64,000 nt of DNA from Vitreoscilla stercoraria DSM 513 (GCF_000382305.1 NZ_KB908025.1:62001-126000); one strand, 5' to 3'. Shown: positions 35,091-44,680, numbered from the stretch's first letter. Numbers and translations: made by a program. The notes: a model not told the origin generated them from the sequence alone.

Positions 35091-36185
35091 TTACAAATTT
35101 TCAATATCTGGTGTGCTCACGCTGACATCGGCGTTTTGCGCACGATGGCGCAAAGCATGATCCATCAACACCAAAGCGAGCATCGCTTCGGCAATTGGTG
35201 CGGCACGCAAGCCTACGCAAGGGTCGTGGCGGCCATGAGTGGCCAATTGTACTGATTCGCCATGCATATTGATGGATTCACGCTCAGTGGCAATTGAGCT
35301 GGTCGGTTTGATCGCGATGTTGACACGAATGTCTTGACCTGTTGAAATGCCACCCAAAATGCCGCCTGAATGGTTGGTTTTGAAACCTGTTGGTGTCAAC
35401 TCGTCACCATGCACGCTGCCGCGTTGTGCAACCACGCCAAAACCATCGCCAATTTCCACACCTTTCACCGCATTGATGCCCATCATGGCATGGGCGATGT
35501 CGGCATCCAAACGGTCAAATACAGGCTCACCCAAACCCACAGGAATATTGCGTGCGTGGATGGTCAATTTGGCACCAACCGAATCCAAAGATTTGCGGAT
35601 GCTGTCCATATAGCTTTCTAATTCGGTAATTTGGCTTTCATTGGCAGCAAAAAATGGATTGTCGTGAATGTGGGTTTCGCTTTCAAAGGCAATTTCTTTT
35701 TCGCCCACTTGCGTCACATAAGCGACGATTTCAGTGCCAAACTGTTCGCGCAACCATTTTTTGGCAATCGCACCAGCTGCCACACGAGCTGCCGTTTCGC
35801 GCGCTGAGCTGCGACCACCACCACGATAATCGCGAATACCATATTTATGCCAATAAGTATAATCGGCATGACCTGGGCGGAACGATTCGGCGATGTTGCC
35901 ATAGTCTTTGCTGCGTTGGTCGGTATTGCGAATGAGCAAGGCAATCGGTGCGCCAGTGGTTTTGCCTTCAAACACACCTGATAAAATTTCCACTTCATCG
36001 GCTTCGCGGCGTTGAGTCACATGGCGGCTGGTGCCAGGTTTGCGTTTGTCCAAATCAGGTTGGATGTCGGCTTCTGACAGTTCTAATAGTGGTGGGCAGC
36101 CGTCAATGATGCAGCCTAAGGCTTTGCCGTGGCTTTCGCCGAAAGTGGTGATGGTGAAGATTTGACCGAAAGTATTGCCTGGCAT
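35091..36185 (-). CDS. aroC: Chorismate synthase
   Basis: A 364-residue enzyme for the last shikimate step, making chorismate from EPSP with reduced FMN. Family signatures are present: GESHGKALGCIIDGCPP near the N-terminus, the second signature YRGGGRSSARETAARVA near residue 130, and the third RHDPCVGLRAAPIAEAM near residue 335. The start MPGNTFGQIF at 36185 matches other AroC proteins; the frame is open further upstream without family support. It is the third gene of a same-strand run (metallopeptidase, lipoprotein, aroC) with a 44-base gap before it. Confidence 0.97.
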   Translation of the reverse strand: MPGNTFGQIFTITTFGESHGKALGCIIDGCPPLLELSEADIQPDLDKRKPGTSRHVTQRREADEVEILSGVFEGKTTGAPIALLIRNTDQRSKDYGNIAESFRPGHADYTYWHKYGIRDYRGGGRSSARETAARVAAGAIAKKWLREQFGTEIVAYVTQVGEKEIAFESETHIHDNPFFAANESQITELESYMDSIRKSLDSVGAKLTIHARNIPVGLGEPVFDRLDADIAHAMMGINAVKGVEIGDGFGVVAQRGSVHGDELTPTGFKTNHSGGILGGISTGQDIRVNIAIKPTSSIATERESINMHGESVQLATHGRHDPCVGLRAAPIAEAMLALVLMDHALRHRAQNADVSVSTPDIENL

Positions 36186-36229
36186 GGTGTGTCTTTTCTT
36201 TTCTAAGGAAGGTATTAAAAAATACAAAA

Positions 36230-36760
36230 TCAGCGTATAGCGTGGCCGTTGACATTCCAATATTGTGCGCTGATCAAACGTTGGTTCAGTAGCTCGCGTT
36301 TGGAGGCCAATTGACCATTTTCATGGTAAGTGTACAAAGTGCCGCTAGGGGGTAAGGAGTCAAATTGGTAAACTTCGTTTTGATTGAGCAACATCGGTTC
36401 ATTGTATTTGCGACCTGAGTCGTAATAAAAATCTTGCACCAAAGATTGTGCGCCTTGTTTGCCTAAAAGTTTGCGGTAAAAACCGCCGCGAACAGGTTGG
36501 GTACTGGCACGGTGGTGGTCGATGTCGGCAGCAAAATAGCTGATGACTTGTTCTTCTTGGATGTGGATGCCTGATTTTTCAGGGTTATTGCCGCTACCGA
36601 TGATGGCGCGAATGGGGATATTGATGCCCGTGCCAAAGTGGACACCGCCACCACTGCCACCGCTTAGACCAAAACCCAAGCCAATATCGGCAGGATTGAT
36701 TTGGCAAGCGCTTAAAGACAAACTTAAAGCCAAAGGCAAACCATATTGTTTGAGATTCAT
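36230..36760 (-). CDS. Lipoprotein with MORN/YwqK-like tail
   Basis: A 176-residue protein with a lipoprotein leader (MNLKQYGLPLALSLSLSAC, Cys19). A Gly-rich stretch (GLGFGLSGGSGGGVHFG) follows, then a soluble domain; the C-terminal GTLYTYHENGQLASKRELLNQ resembles the YwqK/MORN-type repeat found in surface and toxin-related proteins. Start chosen at the leader Met; the frame extends 13 codons upstream into the metallopeptidase end. Probably in one transcript with the metallopeptidase gene (20 bases upstream) and aroC. Function unknown. Confidence 0.7.
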   Translation of the reverse strand: MNLKQYGLPLALSLSLSACQINPADIGLGFGLSGGSGGGVHFGTGINIPIRAIIGSGNNPEKSGIHIQEEQVISYFAADIDHHRASTQPVRGGFYRKLLGKQGAQSLVQDFYYDSGRKYNEPMLLNQNEVYQFDSLPPSGTLYTYHENGQLASKRELLNQRLISAQYWNVNGHAIR

Positions 36761-36780
36761 AAAATGTCTTTCAGGCCGCT

Positions 36781-37632
36781 TTAGCCAAAAGTATTGCATT
36801 GGTCAGGGTCACCGCTTTTGAAGCCGCGATTGAACCATTGCATGCGTTGTGCTGATGTGCCGTGGGTGAAGCTATCGGGTACGACATGACCTTGACCTTG
36901 TTGTTGCAAACGGTCGTCTCCAATGGCGGCTGCCGTGTCCATTGCTTCTTGTACATCACCCATTTCAAGCAAGCCTTTTTGGTCCACATAATGACCCCAA
37001 ACCCCTGCAAAACAATCGGCCTGTAATTCTTGTTTGACCGACAATTGATTGGCTTTTTTCTCGCTCAAACGTTCTTGTTGACGAGCCACTTTTTCATTGA
37101 TACCCAATAAGTGTTGCACATGGTGCCCCACTTCATGTGCCACCACATACGCAAAGGCAAAATCACCTTGGGCGCCTAAGTCTTTCATATCATCGTAAAA
37201 TGACAAGTCGATGTAAATTTTTTCATCAGCTGGGCAATAAAAGGGACCTGTGGCCGACGTGCCTTTGCCGCAAGCGGTGGAAGTGGCATTGCGGTATAAG
37301 ACCAATTTTGGCTCACGGTAATAAGCATCGTGGTGTTTGAAATACGCGCCCCATGAATCTTCGGTAGACGCTAAAACCATGCCAGTTAAACCACGCAAAT
37401 CCGCTTCTTGTTGAGATTCTTGTACGGGTGCATTTTGGCTGATGGTGGTGGTTTCTTGTTTGTCTAATACACCTACTTCATCGCTCAAGTCGACATCGAA
37501 TAAAAAATAGCCAATTAAAATGATGACGATGCCGGTAATGCTTAAACCGCCGCGGCCACCACCACCACCGCCAGAGCTATTGCCACGGCGGTCTTCGATG
37601 TTATTGCTTTGTCTTTGTCCCTTCCAACGCAT
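36781..37632 (-). CDS. ypfJ: Neutral zinc metallopeptidase (YpfJ family)
   Basis: A 283-residue protein of the YpfJ/KPN_00211 putative zinc-metallopeptidase family. The N-terminus MRWKGQRQSNNIEDRRG is followed by a glycine-rich stretch and one transmembrane helix (LSITGIVIILIGYFLFDV), so most of the protein is likely periplasmic. The domain shows the zincin motif AHEVGHHVQ with a distal QADCFAGVWG. Start at 37632 is preceded by AAGGGAA and fits the family; 41 upstream codons are open but not expected. A repeat-like word TTTCAGGCCGCTTT overlaps its stop. Substrate unknown. Confidence 0.88.
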   Translation of the reverse strand: MRWKGQRQSNNIEDRRGNSSGGGGGGRGGLSITGIVIILIGYFLFDVDLSDEVGVLDKQETTTISQNAPVQESQQEADLRGLTGMVLASTEDSWGAYFKHHDAYYREPKLVLYRNATSTACGKGTSATGPFYCPADEKIYIDLSFYDDMKDLGAQGDFAFAYVVAHEVGHHVQHLLGINEKVARQQERLSEKKANQLSVKQELQADCFAGVWGHYVDQKGLLEMGDVQEAMDTAAAIGDDRLQQQGQGHVVPDSFTHGTSAQRMQWFNRGFKSGDPDQCNTFG

Positions 37633-37804
37633 GGTGGTTTCCCTTGTAAGCAGTAGGTGAAATTGTACCCAAATTGTGTGACTTTGTGCATTTTGCCTGC
37701 TGATTGTTGCACAATATCTAGGGCAAATATGATTTGGCTTTGATGCAAGCATCAACCAGAAAATTCTGTTTTTTTTACAGATTAAAATCTTATTTCGATT
37801 GTTT

Positions 37805-38767
37805 TTAGCCCATTGATGGCAATTTATGGGTGTTGGTGAAGTGGTGGACGACTTCAGGTAAAACTGTTTGGGTCAAATCTTGGCATTGATAAGGATCCAA
37901 GCTTTGGTCAGCTGGAATCTTGCGCAACCAAGTTAATTGGCGTTTGGCCAGTTGGCGCGTGGCAATAATACCCAGTTCGCGCATTTGTTCGGCATTGACA
38001 GCACCTTGCAAATAATCCCACACTTGGCGATAACCGACGCAGCGCATAGACGGTAAATCAGAGTGCAAATCAGGGTATTTTTGTTGTAACGCTTGGACTT
38101 CTTGCACAAAGCCGTCCTGTAACATGGTATCAAAGCGTTGGGCAATGCTTTGGTGTAAACGGGCGCGCTCTTCGGGAATCAAAGTGATGGTGTGTAAGTT
38201 CAAAGCATGGGTGTCATTGTCTTGCGACAACCATTGGCTCATCGGTTTGCCGCTGATTAAATACACTTCCAAAGCCCGTTCTATGCGTTGGCTGTCGTTA
38301 GGGCTTAAACGTGCAGCGGTTATTGGGTCAGCGTCCTGTAAACGTTGGTATAAAGATGCCAAGCCATGTTCTGCTTTGTCTTGTGCCAATTGGGCGCGAA
38401 TGTCGGTATTGGCGCTAGGCAATTGGTTAAAGCCTTGGCTCAAAGCTTGGTAATACATCATCGTGCCGCCCACAATGACAGGCAAACGGTTGCGAGCATG
38501 AATTTCTGCAACCAAACGCACGGTGTCTTGTACAAAATCGGCGGCGCAATACACAGTCAAAGGGCTGATGATGTCAATTAAATGATGCGGCACGCTCGCC
38601 ATTTCGGCTTGGCTGGGTTTGGCGGTGCCGATATTCATGTCTTGGTACACCAAAGCAGAATCGAGGCTGATGATTTCGATGGGCAAATGGTTTGCCAATT
38701 CCAAAGCCAAACGGGTTTTACCAGAAGCAGTTGGACCGAGTATGGCCACAGCGCGAGAATCAGACAT
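37805..38767 (-). CDS. miaA: tRNA dimethylallyltransferase
   Basis: A 320-residue MiaA, which adds dimethylallyl to A37 of tRNAs reading UNN codons. The P-loop is GPTASGKT (residues 11-18), followed by EIISLDSALVYQDMNIGTAKP, the Asp/Ser catalytic region, VVGGTMMYYQALSQG and RLSPNDSQRIERALEVY. The tail keeps TRQLAKRQLTWLR. Length is normal. The gene stands alone on the minus strand without hfq next to it. It contains a near-perfect repeat word at 38329-38341 (AGCGTCCTGTAA). Confidence 0.96.
   Translation of the reverse strand: MSDSRAVAILGPTASGKTRLALELANHLPIEIISLDSALVYQDMNIGTAKPSQAEMASVPHHLIDIISPLTVYCAADFVQDTVRLVAEIHARNRLPVIVGGTMMYYQALSQGFNQLPSANTDIRAQLAQDKAEHGLASLYQRLQDADPITAARLSPNDSQRIERALEVYLISGKPMSQWLSQDNDTHALNLHTITLIPEERARLHQSIAQRFDTMLQDGFVQEVQALQQKYPDLHSDLPSMRCVGYRQVWDYLQGAVNAEQMRELGIIATRQLAKRQLTWLRKIPADQSLDPYQCQDLTQTVLPEVVHHFTNTHKLPSMG
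38329..38341 (+). repeat. Uptake-sequence-like word in miaA, one mismatch
   Basis: CAGCGTCCTGTAA, 12 of 13 bases of the word; single copy on the strand opposite to miaA coding. Confidence 0.45.
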
Positions 38768-38839
38768 GTCACAGCAATCAAATATTCATAAATAGCCGCT
38801 ATTATAACGGTTGTCTTGCTAACGATGGCAGCCAAATGC

Positions 38840-38868
38840 AAAAAGCGGCCTGTAAAGCCGCTTTTTTT
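38840..38868. terminator. Terminator between phaB and miaA
   Basis: AAAAAGCGGC and GCCGCTTTTT form a 10-base stem around the loop CTGTAAA, followed by T runs on both strands. The left arm plus loop spell the variant word AAGCGGCCTGTAA. It should end phaB on the minus strand; miaA reads away from it. Confidence 0.85.
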
Positions 38869-38871
38869 AAC

Positions 38872-38884
38872 TTACAGGACGCTT
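38872..38884 (-). repeat. Uptake-sequence-like word over the phaB stop
   Basis: Exact complement of the word on the plus strand; on the minus strand AAGCGTCCTGTAA starts at the last coding bases of phaB and overlaps its TAA. Confidence 0.6.
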
Positions 38885-39623
38885 ATTTCATGTGTTGGCC
38901 GCCATTGATGGCAATATTGCTGCCGGTAATGAAGCCTGCTGCTTCGCTGGCCAAATAGTCTACCAAACTGGCAATTTCCTCAGGTTTGCCCAAGCGACCT
39001 ACCGGAATTTGCGCGATGATTTGGTTGCGGATGTTTTCATCGACTGCCATCACCATCTCCGTGGCAATATAGCCTGGTGAAATGGTGTTCACCGTCACGC
39101 CTTTTTTCGCCACTTCTTGCGCCAAAGCCATGCTAAAACCGTGCATGCCTGCTTTGGCAGCAGAATAATTGGTTTGACCAAACTGACCTTTTTGACCATT
39201 GATAGACGAAATGTTGATAATGCGACCAAATCCAGCATTGGTCATATCATCGACAACGGCTTTGGATAAATTAAATACCGAATTCAAATTGGTATTGATC
39301 ACGTCTTGCCATTGTTCGTAAGTCATTTTGCGCAAAGTGCCGTCTTTGGTAATGCCCGCATTGTTTACCAAAATGCTCACCGAGGCACCCAAATCTTGTT
39401 TGATATTGGCAACCAATTGTTGCGCTTGTTCAAAATCACACACGTCGCATTGATATGCTTTGGCTTTGATGCCTTGCTCTTGCATTTGCTCTAACCACGC
39501 CTCATCGCGTCCTGTACGCATGAAAGTGCTGACCACAGTATAGCCAGCCTTGCCCAATTGCGTACAAATTGCTTGTCCGATACCACCCATACCACCTGTT
39601 ACCAATGCGATTTTGTCTGTCAT
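38883..39623 (-). CDS. phaB: Acetoacetyl-CoA reductase
   Basis: A 246-residue short-chain dehydrogenase of the PhaB type, reducing acetoacetyl-CoA to (R)-3-hydroxybutyryl-CoA with NADPH for polyhydroxybutyrate synthesis. Rossmann motif ALVTGGMGGIGQAI, NNAGITKDGTLRKMTYEQW, catalytic Ser and YxxxK in ISSINGQKGQFGQTNYSAAKAG, and the typical C-terminal NGGQHM of PhaB distinguish it from FabG. RBS AGAGGAG precedes the start at 39623. No phaA or phaC is in the window, so the polymer pathway is inferred. It follows the cardiolipin-synthase gene on the same strand by 34 bases. Confidence 0.9.
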   Translation of the reverse strand: MTDKIALVTGGMGGIGQAICTQLGKAGYTVVSTFMRTGRDEAWLEQMQEQGIKAKAYQCDVCDFEQAQQLVANIKQDLGASVSILVNNAGITKDGTLRKMTYEQWQDVINTNLNSVFNLSKAVVDDMTNAGFGRIINISSINGQKGQFGQTNYSAAKAGMHGFSMALAQEVAKKGVTVNTISPGYIATEMVMAVDENIRNQIIAQIPVGRLGKPEEIASLVDYLASEAAGFITGSNIAINGGQHMK

Positions 39624-39657
39624 TTGTGTCACTCCTCTTATTGTTAAATATGAATTG

Positions 39658-41196
39658 CTAATCAGACTGCTTGTGATTTTGCGCCTTCGATTGACGGCGC
39701 AAGTGACGCAATCCATTGACTGCATGAATGGTGATGGAACCACCACCAATGAGCAGTAAAAAGATTACGGGGTAAATCAAAATCTGAGGTACAAAATAAA
39801 GCAACACACACAGCAGCAGTAAAGTTAGACCAATGCTTAAATAAGCCCAAGCTTCATTGTCATCCACTTCGCGCGAACCACGGATGACAGAGTCCAACGA
39901 GCTACCGAATTGCGCCATTTGATGCAATGCTTTTTGGCGGTGTGAGTGGTTAAATGGATCTTTCAAATGGTTATAGTTATATTTGGTTTTTTGCCTTTCT
40001 TTGGCCAAGCGCGCTTGGCATTGTTCGTTTAATACGACTTCTGTACTGTTTTCTAAATCTTGAATAAAACAATGTTTTAAATATTCAATGGTCGCAGCAT
40101 TTTCAATGGCGACATCCAATTCACGGTTGGAAAACCAACTGGAAAAATTCAAATTGGTGGAACCAACGCGTGCCCACATGTCGTCTACAATCGCCATTTT
40201 GGCATGAACCATAGAGCCATTCCATTCAAACACGCGTGCGCCTGCTTCGAGTAAAGCTCGATATTGTGTGCGTGATACTGTCCCAATCCATTTGATGTCA
40301 GAAGTGCTCGGCACCAAAATACGCACATCCACGCCATCACGAGCGGCATTGATTAAGGCTTGACTGTACATGCGTGTGGGCATGAAATACGCATCGGTAA
40401 TCCACAACGTTTTTTCTGCCATACTTACTGCCAATAAGTCCAAACGCATCATATTGGCATTGGTACCTGTGGTGGCAATCAAGCGGGCGTTCGCATGCGA
40501 AAACAGATTATGGGCGCTGGCGTGAGAAGTAGGGATGTCAATATGAGTCGCTGGCGTCAGCAAGATTGATGGCTGCTGTAAACCCATGGCTTGCCACGTG
40601 TCTAAAAAAGCGTTCAAAACATCTTGGACAATCGCACCTTGTAATTTTAAACCCGTATCACGCCATGCATTGATGTTGGTTTGAGGGTTGCCATTCCATT
40701 GATTTGAAATACACAAACCACTGACAAAAGCGGTGTGATGGTCGATGATGAAGGATTTGCGGTGGTTGCGGCTTAATAAAGTGATGCCAGTACCTAGGCT
40801 TAATGGATTGTAAGCATGAATGTGTGCGCCAGCTTGAATCAATGATTTGAAAAAGCCTTTGTAATGTGCGCCGATGCTGCCTACCCAGTCGTAAATCAAA
40901 AACACTTGTACACCAGCTTGCAAGCGTTCTAACAACACATCTCGTACTTGTTGACCGAAAATATCGGTAGCAAAAATGTACATTTCAATGCAAATGCTGT
41001 GCTTGGCTTGTTGTAAAGCTTCTATCCATGCGGGAAAATTTTCACGACTGTCTAATAAGCAAGTAATGTCATTATCGTATGCCAAAGCCGCACTAGAGGA
41101 TCGTAAAAACACCTGCTCGATGCGTCTATTGATGGTATCGGCATCGGTTATTTGCTGAGCAACAGTGTTTTGTACATGGAGATGCGTACTTGGCAT
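39658..41196 (-). CDS. Phospholipase D / cardiolipin synthase-like protein
   Basis: A 512-residue protein with two HKD motifs: HRKSFIIDHHTAFVSG near residue 145 and HAKMAIVDDMWARVGSTNLN near residue 330. This arrangement is that of bacterial cardiolipin synthases, which condense phosphatidylglycerol molecules, or related PLD phosphatidyltransferases. Unlike ClsA it has its hydrophobic helices at the C-terminus (WAYLSIGLTLLLLCVLLYF and ILIYPVIFLLLIGGG) instead of the N-terminus. The end is basic. Encoded just upstream of phaB. No specific Cls subtype assigned. Confidence 0.82.
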   Translation of the reverse strand: MPSTHLHVQNTVAQQITDADTINRRIEQVFLRSSSAALAYDNDITCLLDSRENFPAWIEALQQAKHSICIEMYIFATDIFGQQVRDVLLERLQAGVQVFLIYDWVGSIGAHYKGFFKSLIQAGAHIHAYNPLSLGTGITLLSRNHRKSFIIDHHTAFVSGLCISNQWNGNPQTNINAWRDTGLKLQGAIVQDVLNAFLDTWQAMGLQQPSILLTPATHIDIPTSHASAHNLFSHANARLIATTGTNANMMRLDLLAVSMAEKTLWITDAYFMPTRMYSQALINAARDGVDVRILVPSTSDIKWIGTVSRTQYRALLEAGARVFEWNGSMVHAKMAIVDDMWARVGSTNLNFSSWFSNRELDVAIENAATIEYLKHCFIQDLENSTEVVLNEQCQARLAKERQKTKYNYNHLKDPFNHSHRQKALHQMAQFGSSLDSVIRGSREVDDNEAWAYLSIGLTLLLLCVLLYFVPQILIYPVIFLLLIGGGSITIHAVNGLRHLRRQSKAQNHKQSD

Positions 41197-41264
41197 GAAT
41201 CAATCAATCTGGCGTAATCAATGAAATTTCATCATACCTTGCCGTTTGTAAAGCTGAAAGAGCT

Positions 41265-42497
41265 TTAAAATGCGGATTGACCGTAAATCAGTTGGCGGAT
41301 GGGCAAACGATTAGGGTGTAAAGCGTCCTGTAAAGGCTGAGGTAAAATATCGGTTTCTTGACACAAACGTCGAGCCAAGCTTTCCGCACAGATAGGAGCA
41401 GTCACCATGCCACGGGTACCGTGAGCAGTATTTATCCATAAATTGGGATAATATGGGCATTTTGCTTCAATCAAGTAGTGCTTATCTTGAGAAAGTTTTG
41501 CATAAGTGTGTTGCATGGCTCTGGCATCGCCTAGCGGACCCAAAATGGGTAAATGGTCTATGCTGTCTGCTCTAATTGAAGCGCGCCCTTGTATTTGTTG
41601 CGTTGCACAAACATCGGCTAGCTGCGGTGACAATTGTTGCAAACCATTCAAATTGTGTTGGTGTTCTGCCACACGAAACTGAATATCTTCGTCATTGAAG
41701 ACAAAACTGGCACCAAAAGTATGGCGATTTTGAAAAGCAGGGGTCAAATAATGTTGGCCTGTGATGGCGTGAGGAATGTGAATAGCCGCGTGGCTGTCTG
41801 CATAAGCCACTTGCCCACGAATGCGGCGTAAGTTTAAACATTGGGTTTGGGTAAAGACATCGCTGTGGTTGCCAGAGCAAATGATTAAATGGGAGGCTTG
41901 AAAACAGTCGTTGTTTGTATGCACTTGCCATTGCGGGTGTTGCCAATCAAAATGATGGACTTTTTGATGGGTGTGAACATGAATATTGGGGTGTTGTAAT
42001 AAGGCTTGCACCCACAAAGGCGGGCTGACCCAAGCGCCCTGTGGCCACCACAAGCCTTGTTGCTCTTGCCATATAGATGAGCGCTGAGCGGTACAGTTTT
42101 GCCAATTCTCTATGGCGATGTAATGGCTTTGCAGCAATTTTTGCTGGTGCTGATATTCTTTGTCATCGAAAGCCCATTGGAATAAACCACAATCATCCCA
42201 AAAAGCTTTATCAGGAAAATGATGCTGTAAGTGTGACAAGGCAAAGGGGAAAGCCAAACGCAACAATTGATTTTGAGCCGTATCAGCTGCAGTGATTTTG
42301 GCATACAGTAAGCCTTGATGGTTGCCCGAAGCACCGCTGGCGGCTTCGGCTGCATCTAATACCGTGACCTCAATGCCACGTTTTGCCAAAGCATATGCCG
42401 TACTTGCACCTGCAATGCCTGCGCCAATAATGATGACATGTTTAACGGGGTTCGCAGGTGGTGGCGTGAGCCATGTTTTGATGACAGGACGGCTCAT
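41265..42497 (-). CDS. mnmC: FAD-dependent tRNA cmnm5U oxidoreductase, stand-alone MnmC C-domain
   Basis: A 410-residue DAO-type flavoprotein matching only the C-terminal half of bifunctional MnmC. The FAD fold HVIIIGAGIAGASTAYALAK starts near residue 20, followed by EAASGASGNHQGLLY, the MnmC hallmark, then RASIRADSIDHLPILGPL and TAHGTRGMVTAPICAE and finally HPNRLPIRQLIYGQ, which is how MnmC proteins end. MnmC oxidase removes the carboxymethyl group from cmnm5(s2)U34. The usual N-terminal methyltransferase domain is absent from this gene and its neighbours. The ATG overlaps the AsmA gene stop by 4 bases. A repeat word lies near the 3' end (41321-41333). A generic D-amino-acid dehydrogenase is less likely. 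Confidence 0.8.
   Translation of the reverse strand: MSRPVIKTWLTPPPANPVKHVIIIGAGIAGASTAYALAKRGIEVTVLDAAEAASGASGNHQGLLYAKITAADTAQNQLLRLAFPFALSHLQHHFPDKAFWDDCGLFQWAFDDKEYQHQQKLLQSHYIAIENWQNCTAQRSSIWQEQQGLWWPQGAWVSPPLWVQALLQHPNIHVHTHQKVHHFDWQHPQWQVHTNNDCFQASHLIICSGNHSDVFTQTQCLNLRRIRGQVAYADSHAAIHIPHAITGQHYLTPAFQNRHTFGASFVFNDEDIQFRVAEHQHNLNGLQQLSPQLADVCATQQIQGRASIRADSIDHLPILGPLGDARAMQHTYAKLSQDKHYLIEAKCPYYPNLWINTAHGTRGMVTAPICAESLARRLCQETDILPQPLQDALHPNRLPIRQLIYGQSAF
41321..41333 (+). repeat. Uptake-sequence-like word inside mnmC
   Basis: Exact AAGCGTCCTGTAA on the strand opposite to the coding strand; single copy. Confidence 0.6.
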
Positions 42498-44680
42498 GGT
42501 TTTTCAGGGAGCTTGAATTCCGGCATTTGCCACAATTGCCATTGCTTGCGTAGTGCATTGCGCACTGCATTGGATTTGTCTGTGGAGTTGGTCAAGCCTT
42601 GAGTCAAACCTTGATAGTCCAAAGCAAAATTAGGCTGTTGAATTGGTCCGCTGATGCGCACTGGTAATTTGCTGCCCAATACATCTTGACCTAGTTTGAG
42701 CTGGTAATCCAATTTATTATTAGGCAAATGGTATTTGCCGCTACCTTGTAGCTGCAAACCCATAGGTAGATTTAAATCCACCGTTTTGGTATAAAACACG
42801 CCGTCGGCAATCAAGCTTTGAGATTTGAATACGTCAAATGTGGTGTGCGCTTGATCGTCTAAAGTCAATTGCATGTTTGGATTGCCATCGACCTGTAAAA
42901 AATTGTCCAATGCGATGCCTTGAAACATACCATCTTTGATATCAAAGCGTAAATCACCATTGAGCTGGCTTTGTATGTCATCCCAATGTGCCCCGCTGGT
43001 TTGCAGATTGACGCTTAAATTGCCTGTGCCGCTTAAACGAGAATAATCGCGCCAATGTTGCAACCATGGTTGGATTTGCATTTGTTGCACATCCATTTGC
43101 AATTGATTAGGTGTTTTGACATCACGTGGAATCAGTAAAGACGCATTTAAGTGACCACCATAAGCATTAGCTTGTACTTGGGTGAGGGACAATAAATCTC
43201 GATTCAAAGCCAGTTTGGCGGTAACATTGCTTAATTGCATTTGGTTGCTGCGCAAATTGGCAATGTCTAGGTTGCCATTAAGCTGCCATTGCTCGGGTAA
43301 GTTTGCCCAAGTTTGTACCCATTGTTGTACTTGCTGCTCCATTTTTTGGAGGCTTTTGCTTGGATTGTCTATTAAATTAAAATCAGAGCGGGTATCGAAC
43401 CAATCTTGGTAACGATCTAATTCCAATTGTTGGGCAAGTACATTTAATTGCCATTTTTCAGGTGACTCTCCAAGCAAATCAATTTGCACTGCATCATTGT
43501 CCATTTGACCTTTCCATTGCAATTGCCATTGATCATGGATATTGCCTGAAACATTGAGCAGGCCTTCTGTGCGGAACAAACCACTATTGGTCAAATTGGC
43601 ATCGGATTGGCGACTGCTGATATGCCAATTGTCTAGACTAAATGCGCCGCTGTTGTGCGCACTTATGTGCCCCGCTGCTTTGATAGAAAAAGTGTCTTCT
43701 GCATGCTTGAGCAAAATGTCGATGCTACTGCCATCGTTTTTAAAGTGACGGCTGCTCAACTCCGTGGGGTTGAGTTTGATGGTCGCAGTGGCCAAGGTAT
43801 TGTGACTTTGTTGCCATTGTAATACGCCGTTGGTCTGATTGACATACCAAATTTTTTGCCAATAGGCTTGTGGTATGCTCAATTGTGCCGTGAAAGTATT
43901 GTTGGCATCTTGACCTTTGATTTGGATGTTTTGGAACTCATTGCGGTGCTCTAACCACTTGTGTTCAAACTGACCTGTGGCCAGCCATGTCACTGCTCCA
44001 ATGTGGGGCAATTGGTTGTCTAATTGAATGCGCACATTGTTGCTTTTGAAACCTGTGGCGGTTTTTTGCAACTGTCCTTGCAAATTCACATGCTGTTTTC
44101 CGAGCAAGTTACTGTTCCAATTAAACCCTAAATGCAGCTGGCTGTTGGTGTTCTGCCAATCTTGCACCGAAGCATTGATGTTGTGTAAATGGTATTGATG
44201 TTCTGTTTCTTGTACTTTTAAGATGCCATCTACAATATTCAAATCATTGAAAATTTGTGCACTTTGAGGCGATTGATAAAAATCATCCATGTCCCAGCTG
44301 TTGTTAGGCAGTCTGGTTAAAGTCAGTTGGGGTTGCAATACATGAAAGCTTTGGATATGAGGGTGACCGAGCAGACTGCGCCACGCCAAATGGATATCTA
44401 ATTGCTTGATGTGTAGTTGCGTGTTGTGAGAATCAGGATAGGTAATGTTGATGTTGTTTAAAGTCACGCTCGGGTAAGGCAACCAACCTTTGTTGCTGAT
44501 GCTGCCAATGTGGACAGTACGTCCAGTTGGCATGGCTTTTTGCAAAGAGGTACGAATACGCTCATCGCTGAGGCCCCAAATGGAAATAGCATAACCGATG
44601 GACATAATAATAACCCATGCAAGGCTACACCAAAAAACCAATTGGAGCCAAAATTTACCCGAGTGTAACTTCTTAATCAT
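42494..44680 (-). CDS. AsmA-family envelope protein
   Basis: A 728-residue protein of the AsmA-like superfamily (bridge-like lipid transport and outer-membrane assembly factors). One N-terminal transmembrane helix (about residues 13-35) anchors it in the inner membrane; the rest is a long beta-rich periplasmic region with many short hydrophobic/Gln/Asn-rich strands. The C-terminus has the AsmA_2-type end (LQLDVQQMQIQPWLQ-like segment, LSGTGNLSVNLQTSGAHWDDI and KLPVRISGPIQQPNFALDY). It overlaps mnmC by 4 bases (ATGA), and purC lies 16 bases upstream. Confidence 0.85.
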   Translation of the reverse strand: MIKKLHSGKFWLQLVFWCSLAWVIIMSIGYAISIWGLSDERIRTSLQKAMPTGRTVHIGSISNKGWLPYPSVTLNNINITYPDSHNTQLHIKQLDIHLAWRSLLGHPHIQSFHVLQPQLTLTRLPNNSWDMDDFYQSPQSAQIFNDLNIVDGILKVQETEHQYHLHNINASVQDWQNTNSQLHLGFNWNSNLLGKQHVNLQGQLQKTATGFKSNNVRIQLDNQLPHIGAVTWLATGQFEHKWLEHRNEFQNIQIKGQDANNTFTAQLSIPQAYWQKIWYVNQTNGVLQWQQSHNTLATATIKLNPTELSSRHFKNDGSSIDILLKHAEDTFSIKAAGHISAHNSGAFSLDNWHISSRQSDANLTNSGLFRTEGLLNVSGNIHDQWQLQWKGQMDNDAVQIDLLGESPEKWQLNVLAQQLELDRYQDWFDTRSDFNLIDNPSKSLQKMEQQVQQWVQTWANLPEQWQLNGNLDIANLRSNQMQLSNVTAKLALNRDLLSLTQVQANAYGGHLNASLLIPRDVKTPNQLQMDVQQMQIQPWLQHWRDYSRLSGTGNLSVNLQTSGAHWDDIQSQLNGDLRFDIKDGMFQGIALDNFLQVDGNPNMQLTLDDQAHTTFDVFKSQSLIADGVFYTKTVDLNLPMGLQLQGSGKYHLPNNKLDYQLKLGQDVLGSKLPVRISGPIQQPNFALDYQGLTQGLTNSTDKSNAVRNALRKQWQLWQMPEFKLPEKP

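Noticed and set aside
36770..36783. TTTCAGGCCGCTTT at the end of the metallopeptidase gene as a terminator
   Set aside because: There is no complementary arm nearby; it is only a single variant word, and the lipoprotein gene follows in the same direction.
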